22,541 nucleotides of DNA from Stenotrophomonas maltophilia (GTDB taxonomy: Bacteria > Pseudomonadota > Gammaproteobacteria > Xanthomonadales > Xanthomonadaceae), in contig DGLB01000066.1 of the NCBI GenBank assembly GCA_002387845.1, forward strand, positions 38,879 through 61,419, in the 5' to 3' direction. The position numbers and the translations under genes were made by a program. Numbering within the stretch: the first letter of the stretch is position 1; the number at the start of each line of letters is the position of its first letter. The notes beneath the pieces were generated by a model. It did no database searches. It saw nothing but the letters and a program-made list of their open reading frames with translations, and had not been told where the DNA came from. Positions 14,695 through 22,541 of the stretch are shown here, piece after piece.

Positions 14695-15153
14695 TCAGCG
14701 GCTGACGCGTGTGGTGACGCCGTCGCTGGCGACACGGACCCGGTCGCCCACCCGGTAGTCGGCAGAGGTGCCATCCTGGGCGACGGCCACGGTGCGCCCA
14801 CTCTCCAGCTGCACGGTGATCTCGACGCCGTTGCGGGCCGAACGGGACAACGCATTGCCAGCCGCACCACCTGCGGCCGCGCCGGCAATGGCACCCACCG
14901 CGTTGGCGCGACGGCCACCGCCGATGGTGCTGCCCGCGATACCGCCAATGGCCGCGCCGGTGACGGTGGCCACGCCGCGCGAGTCGTTCTGGATCTGCAC
15001 GTCACGGATGGCTTGGATCGTGCCCCATTCCACGGTTTGCGCGCGTCCCACCTCGGATCGGTTGAACGTGCTGGGGGTGGTGTGGGTCGAGCATGCGCCG
15101 GCCAGCACGGTGGCGGTCAGCAGCGCCGACAGGGAAAGCAGACGAAGCTTCAT
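14695..15153 (-). CDS. SlyB-like glycine-zipper outer-membrane lipoprotein
   Basis: 152-residue lipoprotein. Lipobox LAGAC with Cys21; a conserved-looking segment GTIQAIRDVQI; then a long glycine zipper (about 60-101) with GG and GxxxG repeats forming two short membrane hairpin helices, as in the SlyB/PcpC/Pal-like 2TM family; the C-terminal domain (about 108-150) resembles the small beta domain of SlyB. Such proteins stabilise the outer membrane under envelope stress, often under PhoPQ control. A strong AAGGAGA ribosome binding site precedes the start. It is divergent from arcA across a 205-bp region. Confidence 0.85.
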   Translation of the reverse strand: MKLRLLSLSALLTATVLAGACSTHTTPSTFNRSEVGRAQTVEWGTIQAIRDVQIQNDSRGVATVTGAAIGGIAGSTIGGGRRANAVGAIAGAAAGGAAGNALSRSARNGVEITVQLESGRTVAVAQDGTSADYRVGDRVRVASDGVTTRVSR

Positions 15154-15273
15154 GATGGGTCTCCTTCAGCGATGCGGAGGATGCAGCCTGCCGATGACAG
15201 GCCGCCTTGCTGATGGAGTATGCGCGTGCAGGGGGCAGCGCGAATTCAGTGTTTCAGGCAGCCGGCCTCGGTA

Positions 15274-15290
15274 TTTCTACTGCTTTCTAC
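15274..15290 (+). repeat. Direct repeat in the slyB-like/arcA divergent region
   Basis: TTTCTAC occurs at 15274-15280 and 15284-15290, one helical turn apart, about 70-85 bp before arcA. It could bind a dimeric regulator side by side on one DNA face. No FNR box was found in this 205-bp region, and no convincing -35/-10 pair for arcA. Confidence 0.3.
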
Positions 15291-15358
15291 GTAAGCGTGA
15301 TCGTTTGCGTGTCTTCGACGGCTAGGATCAATTCATCTACCGTCGCGGAGAAGCCCCC

Positions 15359-16609
15359 ATGTCCAACGCCCCCGTCTATGGCGTCCACTCCGAAGTTGGA
15401 ACCCTGCGCAAGGTCATGGTGTGTGCGCCGGGTTTGGCGCACATGCGGCTGACACCGCGCAACAAGGACGAACTGCTTTTTGACGATGTGATCTGGGTCG
15501 ATAACGCCAAGCGCGACCACTTCGATTTCATGTCGAAAATGCGTGATCGCGGCGTCGACGTGGTGGAGATGCACAACCTGCTTGCGGAAACGGTTGAGAT
15601 CGACGAAGCACGCAACTGGATCCTGGACCATCAGATCAACGCCAATGAAGTCGGCGTGGAATTCATGTCCGAAGTGCGCTCCTACCTGCAGGGATTGCCG
15701 GCGCGCAAGCTGGCCGAAGTGCTGATCGGCGGCCTGAGCGTGGTCGACCTGCCCGACGACTTCAGCGGCCCCACGCTGCAGGCGGTGCGCGAGGTGCCTG
15801 ACCTGGTGGGCTATCTGCTGCCGCCGCTGCCCAATACCCTGTACACCCGCGACACCACCTGCTGGATCTACCAGGGCGTGACCCTGAATCCGCTGTACTG
15901 GCCGGCGCGGCATGAGGAAACCATTCTCACCACGTCCATCTACAAGTTCCATCCGGATTTCGCCTCGGCCGACTTCCCGGTCTGGTTCGGTGACCCCACT
16001 ATCGACCACGGCAATGCCACCCTGGAAGGGGGTGACGTGCTGATTGCCGGCAACGGCATCGTGCTGATCGGCATGAGCGAGCGCACCTCGCGCACCGCCA
16101 TTACCCAGCTGGCGCAGTCGCTGTTCAAGAACAAGGCGGCCACGCGGGTGATCGTGGCGGTGATGCCGAAGCTGCGCTCGGCGATGCACCTGGACACGGT
16201 GTTCACGTTCGCGGACCGCGACGTGGTGACGGTGTTTCCCGGCATTGTCGACCAGATTCATCCGGTCTCGCTGTACCCGAGTGACAAGGAGCCCGGCTTC
16301 GAGATCGTGTTCGAGAAAGGCCACTTCAACGACGTCGTGGCCCAGGCGTTGGGCTTCAAGAAGCTGCGCATCGTGGAATCGGGCGGTGACCGTTACGCCG
16401 CCGAACGCTCGCAGTGGGACAGCGGCAACAACCTGGTGGCGATGTCGCCCGGCGTGGTGGTGGCATACGACCGCAGCACCGCCACCAATACCGGCCTGCG
16501 CAAGGAAGGCATCGAGGTGATCAGCATCGTCGGTGCCGAGCTTGGGCGTGGGCGGGGTGGCGGGCACTGCATGACCTGTCCGTTGATCCGCGACCCGGTG
16601 GTCTTCTAA
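15359..16609 (+). CDS. arcA: Arginine deiminase
   Basis: 416-residue cytoplasmic enzyme that hydrolyses L-arginine to L-citrulline and ammonia, the first step of the arginine deiminase pathway. The full length matches the Pseudomonas enzyme (418). Catalytic residues are all present: Asp165 (YTRDT), Glu223 (LEGGD), His277 and Asp279 (HLDTVF) and nucleophile Cys404 (GGGHCMTCP). A GCGGAG ribosome binding site lies 8-10 nt upstream. In pseudomonads arcA is in an arcDABC operon under Anr; here the antiporters are separate (9034-11913), and no ornithine carbamoyltransferase or carbamate kinase gene is in the window. It is followed after 23 bp by an RND efflux operon with no visible terminator, so read-through is likely. 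Confidence 0.97.
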   Translation: MSNAPVYGVHSEVGTLRKVMVCAPGLAHMRLTPRNKDELLFDDVIWVDNAKRDHFDFMSKMRDRGVDVVEMHNLLAETVEIDEARNWILDHQINANEVGVEFMSEVRSYLQGLPARKLAEVLIGGLSVVDLPDDFSGPTLQAVREVPDLVGYLLPPLPNTLYTRDTTCWIYQGVTLNPLYWPARHEETILTTSIYKFHPDFASADFPVWFGDPTIDHGNATLEGGDVLIAGNGIVLIGMSERTSRTAITQLAQSLFKNKAATRVIVAVMPKLRSAMHLDTVFTFADRDVVTVFPGIVDQIHPVSLYPSDKEPGFEIVFEKGHFNDVVAQALGFKKLRIVESGGDRYAAERSQWDSGNNLVAMSPGVVVAYDRSTATNTGLRKEGIEVISIVGAELGRGRGGGHCMTCPLIRDPVVF

Positions 16610-16632
16610 CCAACAGCGGGGAGAACCCTGCG

Positions 16633-17784
16633 ATGCGTATCCGTCGGTCCAGGGTGCCTGTCTGGGCGTGGTTGAGCGTGTTGACCGTGGCGCTGGCCGG
16701 TTGCGGACGTGAGGACGGGCCAGCCGCCGGTCAGCGCCCCCCTGTGCGGGTGGACGTTGAAACCGTGACCGCGCAGACCGTGCCCAACCTTGTGGAACTG
16801 CCCGGGCGGGTCGAGGCCGCACGTTCGGCGGAAGTGCGCGCGCGTGCCGACGGCATCGTCGAGCGCCAGCTCTATGTGGACGGTACCGACGTCGCCGCCA
16901 ATGCGCCCTTGTTCCGCATCGACCCCCGCGACCTGCAGGCACGGCTGCAACAGGCGCGTGCATCGTTGGCGTCGGCCAAGGCCGCACGTGCACAGACCGC
17001 GTCGCTGCGTGCGCGGTTGTCGACCCTGGTGCAGCGCAAGGCGGTCAGCGTGCAGGAGTATGAATCAGCGCAGGCCTCGTTCCGGCAGGCGGATGCCGCC
17101 CTGCTGGAGGCGCAGGCCGCGGTGGATCGCGCCACGCTTCAGCTCGATCACGCCACCGTGCGTGCGCCGATTGCCGGCCGTGCCGGTCGCGCGCAGGTCA
17201 GTGAGGGGGCCCTGGTCAGCGCCGCCGGGGCCACGTTGCTGACCCGGATTGACCAGCTCGATCCGGTGTTCGTGATCTTCAATCCTTCGCACATCGCGAT
17301 GAACGAACTGGAGCGCGGCATTGCGGCCGGGCGCGTGGTACTGGCCGATGACCGCAAGGTGGCGGTGACGGTGTTGCTGGACGACGGCACGCCGGTGTCC
17401 ACGCCGGGTGTATTGGACTTCAGCGAAACCGCGATCGACCCGGCCACCGGCAGCCGCACCCTCCGCGCGCGTCTGCCCAACACGGATGGCCGCCTGCTGC
17501 CGGGCCAGTTCGTGCGCGGCATCCTCACCGTGGGTACCTTGCCTGATGGCATCAGCCTTCCCGAACGTGCCATCCAGGTCGGCGAAGACGAGTCCAGTGT
17601 GATGGTGGTCAATGACGATGGCATCGCGCTGCGGCGGGCGGTGATGCTGGCCGGGCAGTCGGGCGGCCGTTGGGTGGTGCAGTCCGGCCTGAAGCCGGGT
17701 GACCGGGTGATCGTCGATGGCTGGCACAAGATACAGCCGGGGCAACCGGTCAGCGTGGCCTCGCCGAAGGATGCGCCGCGATGA
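16633..17784 (+). CDS. RND efflux periplasmic adaptor (AcrA/MexA-like lipoprotein)
   Basis: 383-residue membrane fusion protein linking an inner-membrane RND pump to an outer-membrane channel. Signal peptide with lipobox LAGC (Cys24); beta-barrel and lipoyl half motifs (PGRVEAARSAEVRARADGIV, near 57-78, and VRAPIAGRAGRAQVSEGALV); a helical hairpin between (about 95-165); and a membrane-proximal domain with ISLPERAIQVGEDESSVMVV. The start has a good GGGGAGA site. The stop overlaps the pump start as ATGA. In Stenotrophomonas, several Sme pumps have this order, but I cannot say which one this is. No regulator gene (TetR, LysR or two-component) is adjacent, unlike SmeDEF or SmeABC, whose regulators lie beside them. 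Confidence 0.93.
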   Translation: MRIRRSRVPVWAWLSVLTVALAGCGREDGPAAGQRPPVRVDVETVTAQTVPNLVELPGRVEAARSAEVRARADGIVERQLYVDGTDVAANAPLFRIDPRDLQARLQQARASLASAKAARAQTASLRARLSTLVQRKAVSVQEYESAQASFRQADAALLEAQAAVDRATLQLDHATVRAPIAGRAGRAQVSEGALVSAAGATLLTRIDQLDPVFVIFNPSHIAMNELERGIAAGRVVLADDRKVAVTVLLDDGTPVSTPGVLDFSETAIDPATGSRTLRARLPNTDGRLLPGQFVRGILTVGTLPDGISLPERAIQVGEDESSVMVVNDDGIALRRAVMLAGQSGGRWVVQSGLKPGDRVIVDGWHKIQPGQPVSVASPKDAPR

Positions 17785-20700
17785 ACCGCTACTTCGTCGA
17801 CCGCCCGGTGCTGGCCTGGGTGATCGCCCTGTTCGCGATTCTGTTCGGTGCCATCGCGCTGAGCCGGTTGCCGGTGGAGCAGTACCCGGACGTCGCTCCG
17901 CCTTCGCTCAGCATCTCGGCCACCTTTGTCGGCGCCGATGCGCAGACGCTGGACCGCACCGTCACCTCGGTGATCGAGAACGAGCTCAACGGCGTGGACG
18001 ACTTCCTGTTCATGTCGTCCACCAGCCGCGCCAACGGCACTGCGCAGATTCGGGTCACCTATCGCAGCGGCACCGACCTGGACGTGGCACGCGCGCAGCT
18101 GCAGGACCGTCTGGCGCGGGTCGAGCCGCGTCTGCCCGACGAAGTGCGGCAGATGGGTGTACGGGTCACCCAGGCCAGCAATGGGTTTCTGATGCTGATC
18201 GCTCTGCAGTCCGAGGGCGACCAGTACTCGGCGTTGGAACTGGGCGATTTCGCCGCCAACAACGTGGCCGATGAGCTGCGCCGGCTGCACGGGGTAGGGG
18301 ACGTCTCGCTGTTCGGCTCCAGCTATGCCATGCGGATCTGGCTGGATCGGGAGAAGCTGCTCAGTTATGGCATCGCGCCGGCTGAGGTGATGGCCGCGAT
18401 CCGCGAACAGAATGCGCAGACCGCCGGTGGCGGACTGGGCCTGCAGCCAACCACGGCCGAGACCGAGACCACCGCACAGATCGTGCTGCGGGGGCGCTTC
18501 AGCACGCCCGAGCAGTTCCGCCAGGTGATCCTGCGCGCGACGCCGGGGGCGGCCACGGTGCGGGTGGGTGACGTGGCCCGGGTGGAACTGGGGCAGGACA
18601 CCTATGCGTTCAACCTCAGCCTCAACGGCCGTCCCACGGCCGGGCTGGCGGTGTCGCTGGCGTCCGGCGCCAATGCGCTGGCCACGGCCACCGCCGTGCG
18701 CGCGCGCCTGCAGCAGCTGGAGGCGAGCTTCCCGGATGGCATGGTCTGGCTGACCCCCTTCGACACCACGCCGTTCATCACCGAATCGGTGCGTGGCGTG
18801 GCACTGACCATGGTGCAGTCGATGCTGCTGGTGTCGGTGGTGGTCCTGCTGTTTCTGCAGAGCTGGCGGGCCATGTTCCTGCCCACGCTGGTGGTGCCGA
18901 TCTCGCTGCTGGGTGCCTGTGTCGGGCTGCTGGCGCTGGGCGTGTCGATCAACCTGCTGTCGCTGTTCGCCATGGTGGTGGCCATTGGCATCCTCAATGA
19001 CGACGCGATCGTGATCGTCGAGAACGTCGAGCGGATCATGCGCGAGGAGGATCTTCCCGCGCCCGAGGCGACCGCCAAGGCGATGGGCCAGCTGAGCGGC
19101 GCCATCATCGCCACCACGCTGGTGCTGCTGGCGGTGTTCATTCCGATGGGGTTCTTTCCCGGGTCTGCCGGCGGCATCTACCGGCAGTTCGCGGTGACCT
19201 TGAGTGTGTCGCTGGTGGTATCGACGGTGCTGTCGCTGACCCTGGCTCCCGCGATCTGTGCGGCGATGCTGCGGCCGCGCAGCGACAGCGGGCGCAACGG
19301 CGTGGTGCAGCGCCTGTTTGCGTCCATCAACAACGGCCTGGAACGCAGCAGCCGGGGTTATGCCAGTGGCGTGGGACGGATGCTGCTGCGGCCCTGGCTG
19401 TGGATCGCGGTATTCGTGATCGTGGTGGCGCTGACCGCGCTGCTGTACCTGCGCCTGCCCGGTGGCTTCCTGCCCGACGAGGATCAGGGCTACCTGTTCG
19501 TGGCCTACAACGCCGCACCCGGGGCCACCATGGCACGCACCCGCGCCGCCGCGGAGCAGGCCGAGGCCATCCTGAGGCAGCAGCCGGAGGTGCGCAATGT
19601 GGCCACGGTGGTCGGCTTCAGCTTCTTTGGCCAGGGCCAGGCGGTGGGCATGTCGTTCGTCGACCTGCATCCGTGGGCCGAGCGGGGCGGGCGCGAACAG
19701 GGCGCGATGGCGTTGGCCCAGCGCATGAATGCGGCGTTCTCGCAGATTCCGCAGGCCCAGGTGTTCGCCTTGAATCCCCCGGCCATCCAGGCGCTGGGTA
19801 ACGCCTCGGGTTTCAGCATGAAGCTGGAGGACCGCGCCGGGGTGGGCAGCAGCGGCCTGACCGCTGCGGCCATGGCGATGACCGCGCAGGCGGCGGCCAG
19901 CCCCCTGTTGGCCGGGGTCCGCCCCGAAGGCATGCCGCGTGCGCCGCAGCTGTTCGTGGACATCGATCGCACCCAGGCACGGGCGCTTGGGGTACCGCTG
20001 AGCCAGGCCAACCAGGCGCTGGGCATTCTGTTCGGGTCGGCGTATGTCAACGACTTCGTCCGGCAGGGCAACGTACTGCGGGTGTTCGTCCAGGCCGATG
20101 CGGCGCAGCGCATGCGTGCCGAGGACGTCAGTGACCTGCGGGTGATCGGCAGCCAGGGACAGTCGGTTCCGTTCTCCGCGTTCGCGCGCACGCGCTGGAC
20201 GCTGGGCGAGCAGCAGGTGGAACGCTACAACGGCTTCCTGTCTGCCACCGTCTCGGGGCAGGGTGCAGCGGGCGTCTCCAGCGGTGCGGCGATGCGGGAA
20301 ATGGAGCGGATCGCGGGCGACGTGCTGCCGGCAGGCGTGCGCTTTGAATGGACCGGCACCGCACGCGAAGAACAGGAAGCGGCCGGCCAGGTCGGGTTGC
20401 TGCTGGGTCTGGCGTTCGTGGTGGCGTTCCTGCTGCTGGCCGCGTTGTACGAAAGCTGGATCACTCCGGTGATCGTGCTGCTGGTGGTGCCGCTGGGCAT
20501 CCTGGGCGCGGTGCTGTTCACCGCCGCGCGGGGCATGTCGGCCGATGTGTATTTCACGGTCGGCCTGGTGACCATCATCGGCCTGGCGGCCAAGAACGCC
20601 ATTCTGATCGTGCAGTTCGGGCTGGATGAGGAGGCGCAGGGCGTGCCACCGCGTGAAGCGATTCTGCGCGCGGCGCACCAGCGCCTGCGCCCGATTCTGA

Positions 20701-20891
20701 TGACCAGCCTGACCTTCATCGTCGGCATGGTGCCGCTGGTGATCGCCACCGGCGCCGGCGCCGCCAGCCGCCAGGCCGTGGGTACCGGGGTGCTGGGCAG
20801 CATGCTCAGCGCGACCGTGCTGGGTATTTTCTTCACCCCGCTGTTCTACTTCCTGCTGCGACGCAGGTCCGCGGAGAAGGCCGATGCGTAG
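17781..20891 (+). CDS. RND multidrug efflux pump, HAE1 family (AcrB-like)
   Basis: 1036-residue inner-membrane proton/drug antiporter, the usual length for AcrB/MexB. It begins with the typical MNRYFVDRPVLAWVIALFAI helix and has 12 membrane helices with two large periplasmic loops. Proton-relay residues are intact and numbered as in AcrB: Asp407 and Asp408 in GILNDDAIVIVENVER, and Lys938 in GLAAKNAILIVQF. The GGFLPDEDQGYLF motif opens the second loop. The N in LNDDA replaces the more usual V. The gene overlaps the adaptor by 4 bp and the outer-membrane factor by 8 bp, so the three subunits are translationally coupled. Substrates cannot be predicted from sequence alone. Confidence 0.96.
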   Translation: MNRYFVDRPVLAWVIALFAILFGAIALSRLPVEQYPDVAPPSLSISATFVGADAQTLDRTVTSVIENELNGVDDFLFMSSTSRANGTAQIRVTYRSGTDLDVARAQLQDRLARVEPRLPDEVRQMGVRVTQASNGFLMLIALQSEGDQYSALELGDFAANNVADELRRLHGVGDVSLFGSSYAMRIWLDREKLLSYGIAPAEVMAAIREQNAQTAGGGLGLQPTTAETETTAQIVLRGRFSTPEQFRQVILRATPGAATVRVGDVARVELGQDTYAFNLSLNGRPTAGLAVSLASGANALATATAVRARLQQLEASFPDGMVWLTPFDTTPFITESVRGVALTMVQSMLLVSVVVLLFLQSWRAMFLPTLVVPISLLGACVGLLALGVSINLLSLFAMVVAIGILNDDAIVIVENVERIMREEDLPAPEATAKAMGQLSGAIIATTLVLLAVFIPMGFFPGSAGGIYRQFAVTLSVSLVVSTVLSLTLAPAICAAMLRPRSDSGRNGVVQRLFASINNGLERSSRGYASGVGRMLLRPWLWIAVFVIVVALTALLYLRLPGGFLPDEDQGYLFVAYNAAPGATMARTRAAAEQAEAILRQQPEVRNVATVVGFSFFGQGQAVGMSFVDLHPWAERGGREQGAMALAQRMNAAFSQIPQAQVFALNPPAIQALGNASGFSMKLEDRAGVGSSGLTAAAMAMTAQAAASPLLAGVRPEGMPRAPQLFVDIDRTQARALGVPLSQANQALGILFGSAYVNDFVRQGNVLRVFVQADAAQRMRAEDVSDLRVIGSQGQSVPFSAFARTRWTLGEQQVERYNGFLSATVSGQGAAGVSSGAAMREMERIAGDVLPAGVRFEWTGTAREEQEAAGQVGLLLGLAFVVAFLLLAALYESWITPVIVLLVVPLGILGAVLFTAARGMSADVYFTVGLVTIIGLAAKNAILIVQFGLDEEAQGVPPREAILRAAHQRLRPILMTSLTFIVGMVPLVIATGAGAASRQAVGTGVLGSMLSATVLGIFFTPLFYFLLRRRSAEKADA

Positions 20892-22308
20892 CCGGCCTGC
20901 ACGCGGGTGGATGATGGCGCTGGCGGTCAGCGCGCTGTGCGGCTGCAATCTGGCACCGCCGTATGTGCGCCCCGAGGTCAACGTGCCGTCGTCCTTTGCA
21001 ACATCGATCGACGCGCCCGGGCAGGCGCAGGGCATAAGTGCGCCGGCTATGGGCTGGTCCGCCTATTTCCAGGACCCGGTGCTGCAGGGCTTGATTGAAC
21101 AGGCGCTGCGCAACAACCGGGATCTGGCCGCTGCCGTGGCACGCATGGAACAGGCCCGGGCGCAGTTCCGCATCCAGCGCAGCCAACGCCTGCCCGGGCT
21201 GGAGATCAGCGGCTCCGGCCAGCGCCTGCGGACGCCGGTGAGTGCGGCCGACGGTGCGGCAAGGGTGACCGTGGACAGCTATGCGGTGCAGGTAGGCATT
21301 CCCGCGTTCGAGCTGGACTTCTGGGGCCGCGTGGCCAATCTCAGTGAAGCCGCGCGCCGCCAGTACCTGGCCACGGCCGAAGCGCGTGATGCGGCAGCGC
21401 TGAGTCTGATCGCCAGCGTGGCGGCCACTTACTACGCCGTGCGCGCCAGCGAAGCCGGCATCGTGCTGGCCGAGCGTTCGCTGGCCAGCCGGCAGGAAAC
21501 CCGTGAGCTGGCGCAACTACGCATGGATGCCGGCCTCACCTCGTCGGTGGACTTCAACCAGTCGTATGCACTGGTGACCCAGGCCGAGGTGCAGCTGGCC
21601 GAGCTGCGGCGCAGCCATGGCCAGGCCGTGCAGTTGCTGCAGTTCCTGGTGGGCACCCCGTTGCCGACCACGCTGCCCGCAGGACGGCCGTTGGAACCGG
21701 ACGCGCAACTGGCCCGGCTGCAACCCGGACTGCCCTCCGCGTTGCTGGAAGCGCGGCCGGACGTACGCATGGCCGAGCAGCAGCTGCGCGCCGCCAATGC
21801 CAACATCGGTGCGGCGCGCGCCCTGTATTTTCCCCTGATCGCACTGACCGGGGCGGGGGGCTATGCATCCAGCTCGCTGTCGGGGCTGGTGTCGGACAGC
21901 AACCGGGTGTGGTCATTCGGGGCCGGTGCGGTGTTGCCGCTGCTGGACTGGGGCGCACGCCGGGCGCGCGTTGATGCAGCGGTGGCGGCCCGCGACGAAC
22001 GCGAAGTGGGTTACCAGTCCACCGTGCAGAACGCCTTCCGCGAGGTGGCCAGCGGGTTGGTGGCGGCCGAACAGAACGACCGCCAGATCGCGGCGCAGCT
22101 GCAGGCGGTGCAGGTGCAGCAGGCCTTGGTGGAGACCGCACAGGACCGCTACGAGGTAGGTCTGACGCCGTATCTGGAGGTGCTCGATGCCGAGCGCAAC
22201 CACTTCACCGCCGAGCAGACCCTGTTGCAGCTGCGCGCCAGCGCACTGCAGGACGCCGTGAACCTCTATGCCGCGCTGGGTGGCGGCCAACTGACGAGGA
22301 ACCCGTGA
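20884..22308 (+). CDS. Outer-membrane efflux factor, NodT/OprM family lipoprotein
   Basis: 474-residue channel that completes the RND pump. Signal peptide with lipobox LCGC (Cys21), followed by NLAPPYVRPE, the standard mature start of the NodT family. Two repeated outer-membrane-efflux domains (about 60-250 and 270-465) each contain coiled-coil helices; motifs include FELDFWGRV, LLEARPDVRMAEQQLRAANANIGAARA and YEVGLTPYLEVLDAER. The start overlaps the pump stop by 8 bp with a GGAGAAGG ribosome binding site. The stop overlaps the next gene's ATG by 1 bp, so the operon continues beyond the pump. Confidence 0.95.
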   Translation: MRSRPARGWMMALAVSALCGCNLAPPYVRPEVNVPSSFATSIDAPGQAQGISAPAMGWSAYFQDPVLQGLIEQALRNNRDLAAAVARMEQARAQFRIQRSQRLPGLEISGSGQRLRTPVSAADGAARVTVDSYAVQVGIPAFELDFWGRVANLSEAARRQYLATAEARDAAALSLIASVAATYYAVRASEAGIVLAERSLASRQETRELAQLRMDAGLTSSVDFNQSYALVTQAEVQLAELRRSHGQAVQLLQFLVGTPLPTTLPAGRPLEPDAQLARLQPGLPSALLEARPDVRMAEQQLRAANANIGAARALYFPLIALTGAGGYASSSLSGLVSDSNRVWSFGAGAVLPLLDWGARRARVDAAVAARDEREVGYQSTVQNAFREVASGLVAAEQNDRQIAAQLQAVQVQQALVETAQDRYEVGLTPYLEVLDAERNHFTAEQTLLQLRASALQDAVNLYAALGGGQLTRNP

Positions 22309-22541
22309 TGCGCTTTCCACTTTCCCTGCTGTGCCTGGCCAGCGTCACGCTGCCGGGTGCACTTGTGGCCCAAACCCGCGATGCCGATCAGGATGCGGAG
22401 ATCCAGCGCCTGCGCCAGACCGTTGAACAGCTCACTGCACGCATCCAGGCCCTGGAAGGCGGACAGGCAGGCAGCACGCCGCCGCCGGCAGCCGTGAGCG
22501 GCCCGGCAGCGCCTGCCGTCGCGGGCGCGCCGCCGGCGGCG
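22308..22541 (+). CDS. Start of a secreted coiled-coil protein, cut by window edge
   Basis: 78 codons are visible with no stop before the window ends. An N-terminal signal peptide (MRFPLSLLCLASVTLPGALVAQ, cleavage after about residue 21) is followed by a charged heptad-like segment (about 28-50, DAEIQRLRQTVEQLTARIQALEG) and then a proline/alanine-rich linker. A signal peptide plus short coiled coil plus linker is the usual start of several outer-membrane porins (OprP/OprO-like) and trimeric envelope proteins; I cannot identify it further. ATG overlaps the outer-membrane factor stop by one base (TGATG) with a GAGGA site upstream, so it is a fourth gene of the efflux operon. Confidence 0.75.
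   Translation, partial: MRFPLSLLCLASVTLPGALVAQTRDADQDAEIQRLRQTVEQLTARIQALEGGQAGSTPPPAAVSGPAAPAVAGAPPAA

Noticed and set aside
17148..21035. Very long (1295-codon) minus-strand open frame opposite the RND pump
   Set aside because: Composition is His/Gln/Arg-rich low-complexity typical of antisense frames in GC-rich genes, with no domain; the plus strand encodes intact adaptor and pump with all key residues.

Overview
The window is GC-rich, densely packed gamma-proteobacterial DNA that most resembles Stenotrophomonas or a close Xanthomonadaceae relative. The main clue is several copies of a short palindrome with the GTAG-AGC(C/G)GGGC-TT-GCCC pattern, the layout of the SMAG (GTAG) REP repeats of S. 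maltophilia. No tRNA, rRNA, CRISPR array, insertion sequence or phage gene was seen.

Layout: (1) 1-2510, a minus-strand FhuA-like TonB-dependent siderophore receptor with a Fur-box-like palindrome over its predicted -35. (2) 2593-5007, a plus-strand EF-G paralog preceded by an elaborate leader: promoter, 28-codon ORF, mutually exclusive antiterminator and intrinsic terminator, then a second 14-codon ORF whose stop lies in a hairpin. A strong terminator closes this unit. (3) 5043-6785, an M14 zinc carboxypeptidase-like gene followed 3 bp later by an FNR/Anr-type regulator with all four cluster-ligand cysteines. (4) 6762-6873, a REP cluster between convergent genes. (5) 6874-8816, a minus-strand pair: a stand-alone Aer-like PAS protein and, 2 bp later, a diflavin NADPH reductase. 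(6) 9034-13625, two tandem ArcD-type APC antiporters and a translationally coupled membrane alpha/beta hydrolase. (7) 13604-15153, a minus-strand set: SlyB-like glycine-zipper lipoprotein, DUF6491-like lipoprotein and YqhA/UPF0114 membrane protein. (8) 15359-22541, arginine deiminase arcA, followed after 23 bp by a complete tripartite RND efflux operon (adaptor, pump, outer-membrane factor) and the start of a further secreted coiled-coil protein cut by the window edge.

A redox and low-oxygen theme runs through the middle: an FNR-type sensor, a putative FAD-PAS sensor with a flavin reductase, and arginine deiminase with two antiporters. An Anr/FNR-like half-palindromic site lies in the divergent promoter region between the PAS gene and the first antiporter. 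arcB and arcC are not in the window. The two strongest candidates for something undescribed are the PAS/diflavin-reductase pair and the translation-sensing attenuator in front of the EF-G paralog; both are inferences from sequence layout.
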